35,171 nucleotides of DNA from contig JBAZJL010000009.1 of NCBI GenBank assembly GCA_041651335.1, positions 1 to 35,171 of the forward strand, given 5' to 3'. Made by a program: the position numbers and the translations under genes. This DNA is from UBA6220 sp041651335. Its GTDB lineage: Bacteria; Patescibacteriota; Minisyncoccia; Minisyncoccales; Minisyncoccaceae. Below, piece by piece: positions 1 to 6,970 of the stretch. Numbering within the stretch: position 1 is the first letter of the stretch; every line of letters begins with the position of its first letter. A model generated the notes under the pieces. It did no database searches. It saw only the letters and a program-made list of their open reading frames with translations, and was not told the origin of the DNA.

Positions 1-62
1 TGAGAGGGACGAAGTCGTAACAAGGCACGGGTAGCGGAAGCTGCTCGTGGATCATTTATTTT
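1..62 (+). rRNA. rrs: 16S rRNA, 3' end (partial)
   Basis: The conserved GAAGTCGTAACAAGG block is at 11-25, and helix 45 follows, with a 10-bp stem around the GGAA loop at 26-49. The universal GGATCA is at 49-54. The expected CCTCC anti-Shine-Dalgarno after GGATCA is absent; the sequence continues TTTATTTTTTTT. The exact mature end is uncertain. The rest of the gene lies outside the window. Confidence 0.97.
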
Positions 63-78
63 TTTTAAAGTTGTCGAT

Positions 79-153
79 TATGATTAATTCGCGAGTGATC
101 ACTGAATTAATCATAGGGCTATGGCGCACTTGCCATTAAAAGTGAGCCAATAG
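79..153 (+). other. two hairpins directly after 16S
   Basis: The first is a perfect 12-bp inverted repeat (79-90 with 104-115) whose loop contains the palindrome AGTGATCACT (94-103). The second is an imperfect hairpin pairing 119-131 with 140-153. Neither is followed by a T run, so they look more like rRNA processing or maturation structures than intrinsic terminators. That role is inference from position. Confidence 0.6.
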
Positions 154-194
154 CGGAACAGCTCTAAGAAACTAACTTAATTTTAAAATATTCG

Positions 195-785
195 ATGAAA
201 ACTAAAAGCCCTTTCCAATATCGGGTTTTTCGGTCTTTATACAAAAGGGCTGCTTTTGTTATGTGTGAAGAATGTTGCGATTTTATTGATTTTAAATCAA
301 AAATCCTTGATTTTGGATGTGGCTCTGGAACAATTGGTAATGAATTTAAAAAATATTTTCAGGCTGATATTTTGGGAATTGATATTATTGATAATAGAGT
401 AGAAGATATTCCCTTTAAACAATACGATGGAAAAGATATTTCTTTTTTAGCAGATAATTCTTTTGATACAGTTTTAATTAATTATGTATTACATCATACC
501 CCTGATCCGATTAAGGCCTTAGCACAAGCCTGTTCAAAATCAAAAAAAAGAATTATTATTTATGAAAATCTTCCAGAAGGATTTTTTTCTAAGATTTTTT
601 GTCGATTACACGGAGTTTCTTTTGGGATGTTTTTTCAAAAGAATTTTATTTCCGGAAAATTTTTAACAGAAAAAGAATGGAAAAAAGCATTTCAGGATTT
701 GAATTTGAAATTGATTTATGCTAAAACTAAACCTGGATTCAGTTTAATGAAAACAGTTTTATTTGTTTTAGAAAAGGGTGTGTAG
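195..785 (+). CDS. class I SAM-dependent methyltransferase
   Basis: This 196-residue protein has the Rossmann methyltransferase signature: motif I DFGCGSGTIG near residues 38-47, an acidic residue after strand 2 (GIDIID), and DNSFDTVLINYVLHH near 87-101 as the motif IV/post-motif region, as in Methyltransf_11-type enzymes. The substrate cannot be read from sequence. The gene sits between 16S and tRNA-Ile, where normal operons have only spacer, so it is probably co-transcribed with 16S; an RNA substrate is possible but unsupported. ATG 195 has no Shine-Dalgarno sequence. The TAG stop at 783-785 lies inside the tRNA-Ile gene (10-base overlap), so tRNA 5' processing would cut this mRNA before its stop codon. 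No transmembrane segment is evident. Confidence 0.85.
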   Translation: MKTKSPFQYRVFRSLYKRAAFVMCEECCDFIDFKSKILDFGCGSGTIGNEFKKYFQADILGIDIIDNRVEDIPFKQYDGKDISFLADNSFDTVLINYVLHHTPDPIKALAQACSKSKKRIIIYENLPEGFFSKIFCRLHGVSFGMFFQKNFISGKFLTEKEWKKAFQDLNLKLIYAKTKPGFSLMKTVLFVLEKGV

Positions 786-849
786 CTCAGCTGGTTAGAG
801 CGCGTCACTGATAATGACGAGGTCCCTGGTTCGAGTCCAGGCATACCCA
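776..849 (+). tRNA. tRNA-Ile (anticodon GAT)
   Basis: A full cloverleaf can be drawn: acceptor GGGTGTG with CATACCC, D-arm GCTC/GAGC, anticodon stem CGTCA/TGACG with loop CTGATAA (anticodon GAT), T-arm CCTGG-TTCGAGT-CCAGG (825-841), discriminator A849. CCA is not encoded. It is the first tRNA of the usual Ile-Ala pair behind 16S. Its 3' tail is repeated twice downstream (983-1000 and 1012-1027). Confidence 0.97.
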
Positions 850-1000
850 CATGTTAATATATTTATCCACTCTTGAGCGGATAAATATATTAACTATATT
901 TGGATTTCCTGGACGAGAAGCCGGAGGGCCGACGGGCCCGAGGCCGGCCATGAGGAATTTTCAGTAGAAAATTACCGAATGGCGAGTCCAGGCATACCCA
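850..1000 (+). repeat. tRNA-tail repeat unit, isoleucine type (T-loop element)
   Basis: In order: an AT-rich hairpin with a 16-bp perfect stem (853-868 with 879-894); a copy of the tRNA-Ile T-stem 5' strand (CCTGG, 908-912); CGAG (914-917); a GC-rich 65-bp core (918-982); CGAG again (983-986); then the rest of the tRNA-Ile T-loop, T-stem and acceptor strand to CATACCCA (993-1000). The core contains GGAGGGCCGACGGGCCCGAG (923-942), also present in the alanine-type units at 7 kb. CGAG on both sides of the core looks like a 4-bp target duplication within the T-loop. This stretch has no gene. The function is unknown. Confidence 0.75.
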
Positions 1001-1027
1001 GAACGAGAAGTCGAGTCCAGGCATACC
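1001..1027 (+). repeat. degenerate tRNA-Ile tail copy without core
   Basis: ACGAGAAG (1003-1010) matches the left edge of the preceding unit (913-920) and is joined directly to CGAGTCCAGGCATACC (1012-1027), a third copy of the tRNA-Ile 3' tail. It looks like a unit whose core was deleted or never inserted. Confidence 0.6.
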
Positions 1028-1073
1028 GAGCAAAGAAGTTGTTGAAGTTGAGCCTAGCATTTAAAAAATATTT

Positions 1074-1146
1074 GGGCCCATAGCGCAGTTGGTAGCGCGC
1101 CTCTTTTGCAAAGAGGAGGTCAGGAGTTCGAATCTCCTTGGGTCCA
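1074..1146 (+). tRNA. tRNA-Ala (anticodon TGC)
   Basis: Acceptor GGGCCCA pairs with TGGGTCC (one G-T pair), D-arm GCGC/GCGC, anticodon stem CCTCT/AGAGG with loop TTTGCAA (anticodon TGC), T-arm AGGAG-TTCGAAT-CTCCT (1122-1138), discriminator A1146. CCA follows at 1147-1149. It is the second tRNA of the Ile-Ala pair and marks the left edge of the defence island. Its 3' tail recurs at 7089-7109 and 7229-7247. Confidence 0.97.
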
Positions 1147-1156
1147 CCATTATTAG

Positions 1157-1180
1157 TTCCACCGAAGAGGTGGAATTTTT
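1157..1180 (+). terminator. intrinsic terminator after tRNA-Ala
   Basis: TTCCACC (1157-1163) pairs perfectly with GGTGGAA (1169-1175) around loop GAAGA, followed by TTTTT. It would end the 16S-methyltransferase-tRNA transcript. Confidence 0.8.
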
Positions 1181-1368
1181 GTTTTGTGCGGAATGCGCTT
1201 TTTTACTGTATAAGTTAGCGGTTTTGTTGATGGGGATGCGGTTCGAACTTTGGTGAGACCATTTGGTCGATTCGTGAGCGTTTAGAAAAATTTGTGGCTT
1301 AGATTGGGGAGAAAATACCTTTTGGCTTGAGGTTCGAACGTTGAGCAAACATTTGTTGAAAAGGGTTC

Positions 1369-1396
1369 TTGTAAAAGATTGTGGAAGCGATATAAT
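1369..1396 (+). promoter_or_regulatory. promoter of the restriction-modification operon
   Basis: TTGTAA (1369-1374), a 16-base spacer and a perfect TATAAT (1391-1396). The start point would fall near 1403, which excludes the upstream in-frame TTG at 1379 and supports ATG 1421 for the regulator. The palindrome GTTCGAAC occurs upstream at 1241-1248 and 1332-1339 and could be an operator. The rest of 1181-1368 shows no gene. Confidence 0.65.
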
Positions 1397-1420
1397 ATAA
1401 CCAAGTTTTACCAGCCAATT

Positions 1421-1627
1421 ATGACAACCACAAAAACAATCGGTGCAAAGATTAAAGCTTGGAGAGCTATAAAGGATTTAACCCAAGACGAGTTAGCCAA
1501 GAAGGCTGATTTGCCCTATCCGACGCTTGTCAAAATAGAATCGGATGCTGTTCAAAATCCGTCTATTGATACGGTGACGAAGATTGCGGCTGGGCTGGGA
1601 ATAACAGTTGATGACTTAATAAAATAA
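1421..1627 (+). CDS. XRE-family HTH regulator (controller-protein-like)
   Basis: The 68-residue protein is a single Cro/C1-type helix-turn-helix domain: GAKIKAWRAIKDLTQDELAKK, then LPYPTLVKIESD as recognition helix, then NPSIDTVTKIAAGLGITVDDL. It resembles the C (controller) proteins that time restriction-modification gene expression. It is the first gene of a four-gene run, with 4 bases to the nuclease-methylase gene. The start is set by the promoter at 1369-1396. A role as autoregulator of this operon is inference from position and family; a generic XRE repressor is the alternative. Confidence 0.85.
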   Translation: MTTTKTIGAKIKAWRAIKDLTQDELAKKADLPYPTLVKIESDAVQNPSIDTVTKIAAGLGITVDDLIK

Positions 1628-1631
1628 ACTT

Positions 1632-3770
1632 ATGACAAATTCACCTCTTATCATTCAAGAAAAGGACAATAAGATTTGGAGCCATGTCCGCAGTAAGTGG
1701 CTTGTGCGAACACCAGAGGAAATTGTCCGCCAAAATTATCTCCTAGCTTTAGTGAATGATTATGGCTATACGCTTGGTCAAATTGACGAAGAGTTGGAAA
1801 TAACTGGAGCTCGTGGTACAGGTAAGGCACGAGCTGATTTGGTTGTATGGAAAACGGAAGAAGAAAAACAGAGACAGAAGTCCCCCTTAATTATCGTGGA
1901 ATGTAAATCAGATAATGTCACGATCAGCAGTCAGGATTATTCTCAGGGGGAAAACTACGCAAAAATCGTAAATGCCCCTTTTTTCGTCACACATAACAGC
2001 AAGGAGACCAAATATTGGAAAGTTAAAAAGGATCGAATGCCTGGTTATACCGAAGAAATTGAGGATGCGCCACGCGCAAACGCATCCGATAAACAAATTG
2101 AGGAGTTATTGGCTCGTTTGAAAGTTTTTAAAGAAAATGAATTCGCTGACCTACTTCATTCTTGCCACAACATCATTCGAAATAGAGAAAAGCTAGATCC
2201 AGCTGCTGCATTTGATGAAATCGCCAAGATTCTTTTCATGAAAGTGTATGCCGAGAGACATCTCAAGGCAGACATGAAAAACAATATATTTTCTCTTGAT
2301 TGGGTTGAAAGTGCTGAGAAGTACACTCCAAACTATTTAACTGTCATTTTCGACCAGACGAAGAAAGAGTTTGGCAAGGATAGGATTTTTGCGAAGGACG
2401 AGAAAATTAATCTTCGTGCAAACACAATTAAGGCAATAATTGAGAAATTAGAGAAATACAATCTTTCAGGAACCTCGACCGATATCAAGGGTGTCGCCTT
2501 TGAAAAGTTCTTGGGTAAAACTTTCCGTGGTGAAATTGGGCAGTTTTTCACCCCACGTCCTATCGTGGAATTCATGGTTAAGATGATTGAACCTAAAGAA
2601 GGCGAAGTTGTTTGTGATCCTGCCTCGGGGTCAGGCGGATTTCTTATTCGTTTTTTTGAAATAGTACGCGAGCAGATTTATGAGGCAGTAGATAAGGAGT
2701 ATCAAAAGAATAAAGCTGTAATTGAAGCGGACTCTAAACTTTCAGAGGAAGAAAAAGCTCAAAAGCTAACAGAAATATATGAGGAGCTACAAAAGGAATT
2801 AGATAAAGAACTGGCAAATTCCCGTATCTGGAAACTGGCGAATAGGTGTGTTTACGGAACCGATGCAAATGACCGCATGGCACGTACGAGTAAGATGAAT
2901 ATGATTATGCACGGTGACGGCCACGGCGGAATCCACCATCATGACGGATTTTTAAATGTAAATGGAATTTTCGAGGAACGGTTTGATGTAGTTCTGGCAA
3001 ATCCTCCGTTTGGGCAGATGGTTGAAAGGGATGACACGGTTGTAGAGGCTCAGTTGGAATTGGATGATGAGGTCGTGAATTATTATCGGCAAGTTTACGG
3101 AGATGCCTACGATATTTCACAAGCAAAAATCAAAGCCGCCAAAGGCAAGCCGATTGCTTCATTGTTTGAACTGCCAAAGGGAGATTCTATCAAAACTGAA
3201 CTTCTATTCATTGAACGATGTTTGTCCCTTTTGAAAGATGGGGGAAGAATGGGGATCGTGCTTCCTGAAGGAGTCTATAACAATCCTTCACTTGCTTATG
3301 TCAGACAGTTTGCTGAAGATCGGGCATATATTTCTGCAATTGTTTCTTTGCCGCAAGATACATTCGTATCGGCAAAAGCGTCAGTAAAGACGAGTTTGCT
3401 ATTCATGCAAAAGTTCACAGAGAAAGAAAGCAAACAATGGACTGGTTTGCTGGAAGCGAAGCATGAAGAAATCTTAAAGAAGCAGCAGAAAGAGCGTAGT
3501 GAAATCAACGCAATTTTAAATGATAGAAAAGTAGATAAAGAACAAAAGAAAATAGCTAAGGCTAAATTGAAAGTGCTTGATGAATTCGTTGAAACCGAAT
3601 CACGAAAATTGGCTAGGATTGATTTTGACTATCCTGTCTTCATGTGCGAGGCGGAGAAAGTTGGGATTTCTTCAACTGGAGAAGAGGATGTGAATGAGTT
3701 GCCAGAGGTGTACGCGCAGTACAAAAAATTCAAGAAAAATCCAGAAGCTTTTGCTGATAACGCGAAATAA
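1632..3770 (+). CDS. nuclease-N6-adenine methylase fusion (Type IIB/IIG-like RM subunit)
   Basis: The 712-residue protein joins two activities. Residues ~25-130 form an HsdR N-terminal-type PD-(D/E)xK nuclease: D69 (ARADLVVW), then E90 and K92 (IIVECKSDN). Residues ~155-620 form an HsdM-type N6-adenine methylase: SAM-binding DPASGSGGF near 329, catalytic NPPF with N457. A charged helical segment (~360-395) interrupts the methylase, and a helical tail ends the protein. There is no helicase/translocase domain, so this is not a classic Type I system. Nuclease plus methylase in one chain with a separate specificity subunit recalls BcgI-type (Type IIB) enzymes, which cut around a bipartite site. 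Assignment to that class is inference. The stop is 2 bases before the next gene. Confidence 0.88.
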   Translation: MTNSPLIIQEKDNKIWSHVRSKWLVRTPEEIVRQNYLLALVNDYGYTLGQIDEELEITGARGTGKARADLVVWKTEEEKQRQKSPLIIVECKSDNVTISSQDYSQGENYAKIVNAPFFVTHNSKETKYWKVKKDRMPGYTEEIEDAPRANASDKQIEELLARLKVFKENEFADLLHSCHNIIRNREKLDPAAAFDEIAKILFMKVYAERHLKADMKNNIFSLDWVESAEKYTPNYLTVIFDQTKKEFGKDRIFAKDEKINLRANTIKAIIEKLEKYNLSGTSTDIKGVAFEKFLGKTFRGEIGQFFTPRPIVEFMVKMIEPKEGEVVCDPASGSGGFLIRFFEIVREQIYEAVDKEYQKNKAVIEADSKLSEEEKAQKLTEIYEELQKELDKELANSRIWKLANRCVYGTDANDRMARTSKMNMIMHGDGHGGIHHHDGFLNVNGIFEERFDVVLANPPFGQMVERDDTVVEAQLELDDEVVNYYRQVYGDAYDISQAKIKAAKGKPIASLFELPKGDSIKTELLFIERCLSLLKDGGRMGIVLPEGVYNNPSLAYVRQFAEDRAYISAIVSLPQDTFVSAKASVKTSLLFMQKFTEKESKQWTGLLEAKHEEILKKQQKERSEINAILNDRKVDKEQKKIAKAKLKVLDEFVETESRKLARIDFDYPVFMCEAEKVGISSTGEEDVNELPEVYAQYKKFKKNPEAFADNAK

Positions 3771-3772
3771 CT

Positions 3773-5095
3773 ATGCAAACAGTAGTCACACAATATAGGA
3801 ATTTGGCTCGCTGGGATGTAAAAAGCTTCCTGCTCTTTTCCAATATCGGAACTGACCATGTGCGGCTTGGCGCTTTATTGCGTAAAAAACAAAATCAGTG
3901 GAATGGCACGGATGATGCCCCAATGCTCTCGCTGCATTTTGGTGGTGAGTTCAGTCAACGAGAAAGCAATCAAATTAAAGGGCAGCTGTTCGTAGCAGAT
4001 AAAGGTGATCTGGTGTATTCCAAGATCGATTTGCGGAATGGCGCCATAGGCATTATTCCTAGCCAATATTCACGAGCGCTTTTTACTGCTGAATTCCCAA
4101 TTTACGAGATAGATACTGCCGTTATTCATCCCGTATATTTACAACTCTACCTACAAAGTTCGGCTTTTAAAAATTTGATTAATTCCATTGTTAGTGGAGC
4201 AAGCGGCCGAAAAAGAGTAAAACCATCAGATTTTGAAAATTTGTTTGTTCGCGTTCCAGCAATGAAGATTCAGGAAGGAATTGTTAACGATTGGAACAAG
4301 GCGCAGATGGAAGTTCAGGGATTAAGGAAGTCTGCCAGCGACCTTGAAATCGGTATTGATCTTTTTGTTTTAGGTGAGTTGGGAATTGAATTGAAAGCAG
4401 CTCAAAAAAACGATGGCGCATTTGTCGTTCATTTCAGCGACCTAGAAAGATGGGGTGTCGATTTTAATACTATTAATGCAAAGACCGCACGAAACATTAA
4501 AGGAAAATACGGAAGTAAGAAATTATTCGAAATCACTCGGGCTACTTGTGGAGGGAAATGGGGTGATGAAAAGCCGACCAAGAACAGCACAGTACTTAAA
4601 ATTTTACGCGCTACAAATTTTGATGGGATAAACAATATTAATCTTAGTAATATTGCGGAACGAGCTATTAAAACATCGGAAATACCCGATTTCGTTTTAA
4701 AAAAAGGCGATATTATTGTTGAAAAGTCTGGCGGTGGAGAAAAAACACCAGTTGGCCGAGTGGCATTTATTGATTTAGATATACATTATGGATACTCAAA
4801 TTTTTTACAAAAGATATCAATTATTGAGGGGGTGAATCCCAAATTTGTTTACATAACACTAGGAACGTATCACTCAGTGGGATTTACTAAATATCTACAA
4901 ATGAACACTACTGGATTAAGAAATTTAATAATGGAAGATTATTGGAACGTCAATATTCCAATCCCTCCGCTGTTAAAACAAAATGAAATTGTTGCTAAGG
5001 TTGAAATAATTAAAAAACGGATAATTGATATACAAAATCATGTTATCGACAAACTTCAATCTGCAAAAGCAGATATTGAGAAAGTCTTAATTTAA
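3773..5095 (+). CDS. hsdS: restriction-modification specificity subunit (HsdS-like)
   Basis: The 440-residue protein has the two-fold HsdS architecture. Target-recognition domain 1 (~1-165) contains DKGDLVYSKIDLRNGAIGIIP. A helical spacer (~170-205) follows, then domain 2 (~215-400) with KKGDIIVEKSGGGEKTPVGRV, and a C-terminal coiled helix (~405-440). Each domain would read one half of a bipartite DNA site and dock on the upstream methylase. It lies 2 bases after the methylase gene and 3 bases before the DUF6119 gene, so all are probably one transcript. The recognition sequence cannot be deduced. Confidence 0.9.
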   Translation: MQTVVTQYRNLARWDVKSFLLFSNIGTDHVRLGALLRKKQNQWNGTDDAPMLSLHFGGEFSQRESNQIKGQLFVADKGDLVYSKIDLRNGAIGIIPSQYSRALFTAEFPIYEIDTAVIHPVYLQLYLQSSAFKNLINSIVSGASGRKRVKPSDFENLFVRVPAMKIQEGIVNDWNKAQMEVQGLRKSASDLEIGIDLFVLGELGIELKAAQKNDGAFVVHFSDLERWGVDFNTINAKTARNIKGKYGSKKLFEITRATCGGKWGDEKPTKNSTVLKILRATNFDGINNINLSNIAERAIKTSEIPDFVLKKGDIIVEKSGGGEKTPVGRVAFIDLDIHYGYSNFLQKISIIEGVNPKFVYITLGTYHSVGFTKYLQMNTTGLRNLIMEDYWNVNIPIPPLLKQNEIVAKVEIIKKRIIDIQNHVIDKLQSAKADIEKVLI

Positions 5096-5098
5096 GTC

Positions 5099-6700
5099 AT
5101 GCAAAAAACTCCTTCTAACAAATTAGCGGTTTATCTCATAAAGGAGGAATTTACAGATCATGCCGCTATTCTCAAGAAACATGACACCCTTCAGACTAAA
5201 ACAGTAGATGATGTCGGTGTTTTTTATTATGGTGATTCACATAACTATAAGCCCTCATGGCTTAAAAAATTTTTCGGTTCAGTACTCGGGGAGATTAATC
5301 TATTCAACGCTGTCTCAAGGGCGCTTTTGCTTTTGGAAGTTCCTGTTTCTAGCGATAAGAAAAGGATATTCGCTATCCCGTTTGGCTATGGCTGGACGAT
5401 GATGATTCCTGGAATTTGGGAAGAGCGTTTTGGTTTACGGACGACCCTGAACATGATCGCTCCCGATACGATCAGAAAAATTGACAAGAAAAGCATGGCT
5501 TCGGTGCCAAAGGATACCAGTGAACAACTTAGTAGGGCTGGCATTGCGGCCGATTTTGGAATTGATATCGAACAAGATTTGATTCGGTCAATTACGGGTG
5601 GTTCCAAAAGCGAATTGTTTGGAAAAACCGTTACTGGTAATGACGCGCTCCATGTATCAGCGAAAATCGACCTTACTGGTATAAGTAATTTTTTGAAACA
5701 ATGCTACGAGAAATTTTTGAGCGAGGAATATAAGAAGGATTTTGCTTGGATCGATCAAATTGCCGAAGTAAAAGACCCTAAAACCAAATTGGAGCTTAAC
5801 GGTAAACTAATCGGGAATATCAAGGCAAACAATTTAGATAAAACCTGGCTGGCTGTCCCAGAAATCGTTGAATGGGAAGATGTTGCAGGGTTTTCCTATG
5901 ATGGCAATAAAGATGATCTAAAAGAGGATATTAGTTTTGACGATTATTTAAGCAGCCTTTCAGATGAAGAAAAAAGCAATATTTCACTTGAGAAGCTAAA
6001 ACAAGATGAAGTTACCTGTTTTGCTACAAGTAACGATGAAATTAAGTATCATTGGAAGATTTATAAGTGCGTTTATTGCGAAATAGTAGATGACGTAAAG
6101 AAGAAGACCTTTCTGTTGAGCAATGGCAAATGGTTTGAAATCGAGAAGGAGTTTTCAGAACAAGTGAATACTGAATACGCCGAAATTAAAAAAGCGAATG
6201 CGCCAATTACATTACCGTCCTACAGTCAGAAAAACGAAAATGAATACAATAAGGCTGTAGCGACACAAGATAGTGACTTTTGCTGCATGGACAGAGAGAA
6301 TATCAGTCATGGTGGCGGTCATAGCAAAATTGAGTTTTGTGACCTTTACACAAAGGACAAGACCATAATTCACGTTAAGCATTACGGCGGTTCGTCAGTA
6401 TTAAGTCATCTTTTTGCGCAAGGTGTAGTTTCTGGCGAATTATTTTTAGCTGATAGCAAATTTCGAGAAAAAGTAAATGATAAGTTGTCGCAAAGTCATA
6501 AAATTCAGGACACAAAAATCAAACCAACAGCTTCTGATTACACCATTATTTACGGTATTATTAGCTCATCTGGACATGACTTGGAAATTCCATTTTTCAG
6601 CAAGGTGAGCCTTAAAAATGCAAAAAGACGACTTGAGACATTTGGGTATAAGGTATTTGTTCAAAAAATTGGTCATTCGGCTGATGTCGTTTCAGAATAA
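5099..6700 (+). CDS. DUF6119 / TIGR04141 family protein of the defence operon
   Basis: The 533-residue protein matches the pattern I recall for the sporadically distributed TIGR04141/DUF6119 family, often found beside restriction systems. The N-terminal half has FAIPFGYGWTMM (~95) and FGLRTTLNMI. The C-terminal block has SHGGGHSKIEFCDLY (~401-415), then IIHVKHYGGSSVLSHLFAQG (from ~423). The order acidic residue, hydrophobic strand and HVK suggests a degenerate PD-(D/E)xK-like nuclease fold, which is inference. No signal peptide or membrane segment is seen. It is translated 3 bases after hsdS, so it is likely a functional part of the system: accessory effector, second nuclease or sensor. Its 3' end overlaps a convergent small gene by 28 bases. 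Confidence 0.8.
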   Translation: MQKTPSNKLAVYLIKEEFTDHAAILKKHDTLQTKTVDDVGVFYYGDSHNYKPSWLKKFFGSVLGEINLFNAVSRALLLLEVPVSSDKKRIFAIPFGYGWTMMIPGIWEERFGLRTTLNMIAPDTIRKIDKKSMASVPKDTSEQLSRAGIAADFGIDIEQDLIRSITGGSKSELFGKTVTGNDALHVSAKIDLTGISNFLKQCYEKFLSEEYKKDFAWIDQIAEVKDPKTKLELNGKLIGNIKANNLDKTWLAVPEIVEWEDVAGFSYDGNKDDLKEDISFDDYLSSLSDEEKSNISLEKLKQDEVTCFATSNDEIKYHWKIYKCVYCEIVDDVKKKTFLLSNGKWFEIEKEFSEQVNTEYAEIKKANAPITLPSYSQKNENEYNKAVATQDSDFCCMDRENISHGGGHSKIEFCDLYTKDKTIIHVKHYGGSSVLSHLFAQGVVSGELFLADSKFREKVNDKLSQSHKIQDTKIKPTASDYTIIYGIISSSGHDLEIPFFSKVSLKNAKRRLETFGYKVFVQKIGHSADVVSE

Positions 6701-6912
6701 GATTTGGTAGCTCCTTTGATTTCCTCCACAAACTCTTCCACCAAAGCCGCATTATCCTTTAACCAAATGTACCAAAACAAGAAGAATTCCTCAGAAAGTC
6801 GCCAATGCACCCTAAGCCACACATCCATCTCCGAGTCCAAAATACTAGATATTTGCTTAGAATCAGCTGTTTCTTCCTCCGGCTGATGTGCTAAATATTC
6901 ATCGACAGTCAT
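6673..6912 (-). CDS. small hypothetical protein at the island edge
   Basis: This 79-residue reverse-strand ORF is convergent with, and overlaps by 28 bases, the DUF6119 gene. It is acidic and rich in aromatic residues (EMDVWLRVHW, EEFFLFWYIWLKDN, VEEFVEEIKG), with no recognised domain. ATG 6912 is chosen, preceded by AAAAGG. An in-frame TTG at 6957 would add residues (MTRFEPETKG) that are merely the antisense of a tRNA T-arm-like sequence, a common false extension. It could be a small antitoxin-like or accessory protein of the island; nothing in the sequence shows this. Confidence 0.5.
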   Translation of the reverse strand: MTVDEYLAHQPEEETADSKQISSILDSEMDVWLRVHWRLSEEFFLFWYIWLKDNAALVEEFVEEIKGATKSYSETTSAE

Positions 6913-6940
6913 CCTTTTCTTTACCAACCCTTTGGTTTCC

Positions 6941-6970
6941 GGTTCGAATCGCGTCAACGAGCCCCCACCA
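6941..6970 (+). other. tRNA-3'-end-like sequence at the right island edge
   Basis: GGTTCGAATC (T-loop-like) at 6941-6950, then GAGCCCCCACCA at 6959-6970, resembling an acceptor strand plus CCA. The 3' T-stem strand does not pair with the bases upstream, so this is not a functional tRNA. It looks like a tRNA fragment or a recombined attachment site. Confidence 0.45.

Larger units (their letters stand above)
1150..6970 (+). mobile_element. putative defence island inserted at the tRNA-Ala 3' end
   Basis: The segment between the CCACCA ending tRNA-Ala (1144-1149) and the CCACCA at 6965-6970 holds a self-contained restriction-modification operon plus one small reverse gene. The right edge is a tRNA-3'-end-like stretch (6941-6970), followed at once by repeats ending in the real tRNA-Ala tail. 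By eye the operon is more G+C-rich than its surroundings. No integrase or transposase is encoded within, so mobility would need to be supplied in trans or has been lost. The boundaries are inferred from repeat structure. Confidence 0.5.

Noticed and set aside
904..1000. Known small ribozyme (hammerhead, HDV-like or twister) as identity of the T-loop element
   Set aside because: The conserved hammerhead CTGATGA core is absent and I could not fit an HDV-like double pseudoknot; an unknown ribozyme is not excluded.
850..1073. CRISPR array as an explanation for the repeated segments near the tRNAs
   Set aside because: Only a few copies, no regular unique spacers, and the repeats are tRNA tails; no cas gene is present.
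1061..1348. Reverse-strand 95-residue ORF ending in RRFELLTSSLQKRRATNCAM
   Set aside because: It is the antisense of tRNA-Ala; this peptide pattern is a well-known false ORF over tRNA genes.
2905..3126. Reverse ORF with many His/Pro residues
   Set aside because: Shadow of the methylase gene; no start signal and composition explained by the opposite strand.
6941..6970. A complete tRNA gene at the right island edge
   Set aside because: The T-stem does not pair and no D-arm or anticodon arm can be drawn upstream.
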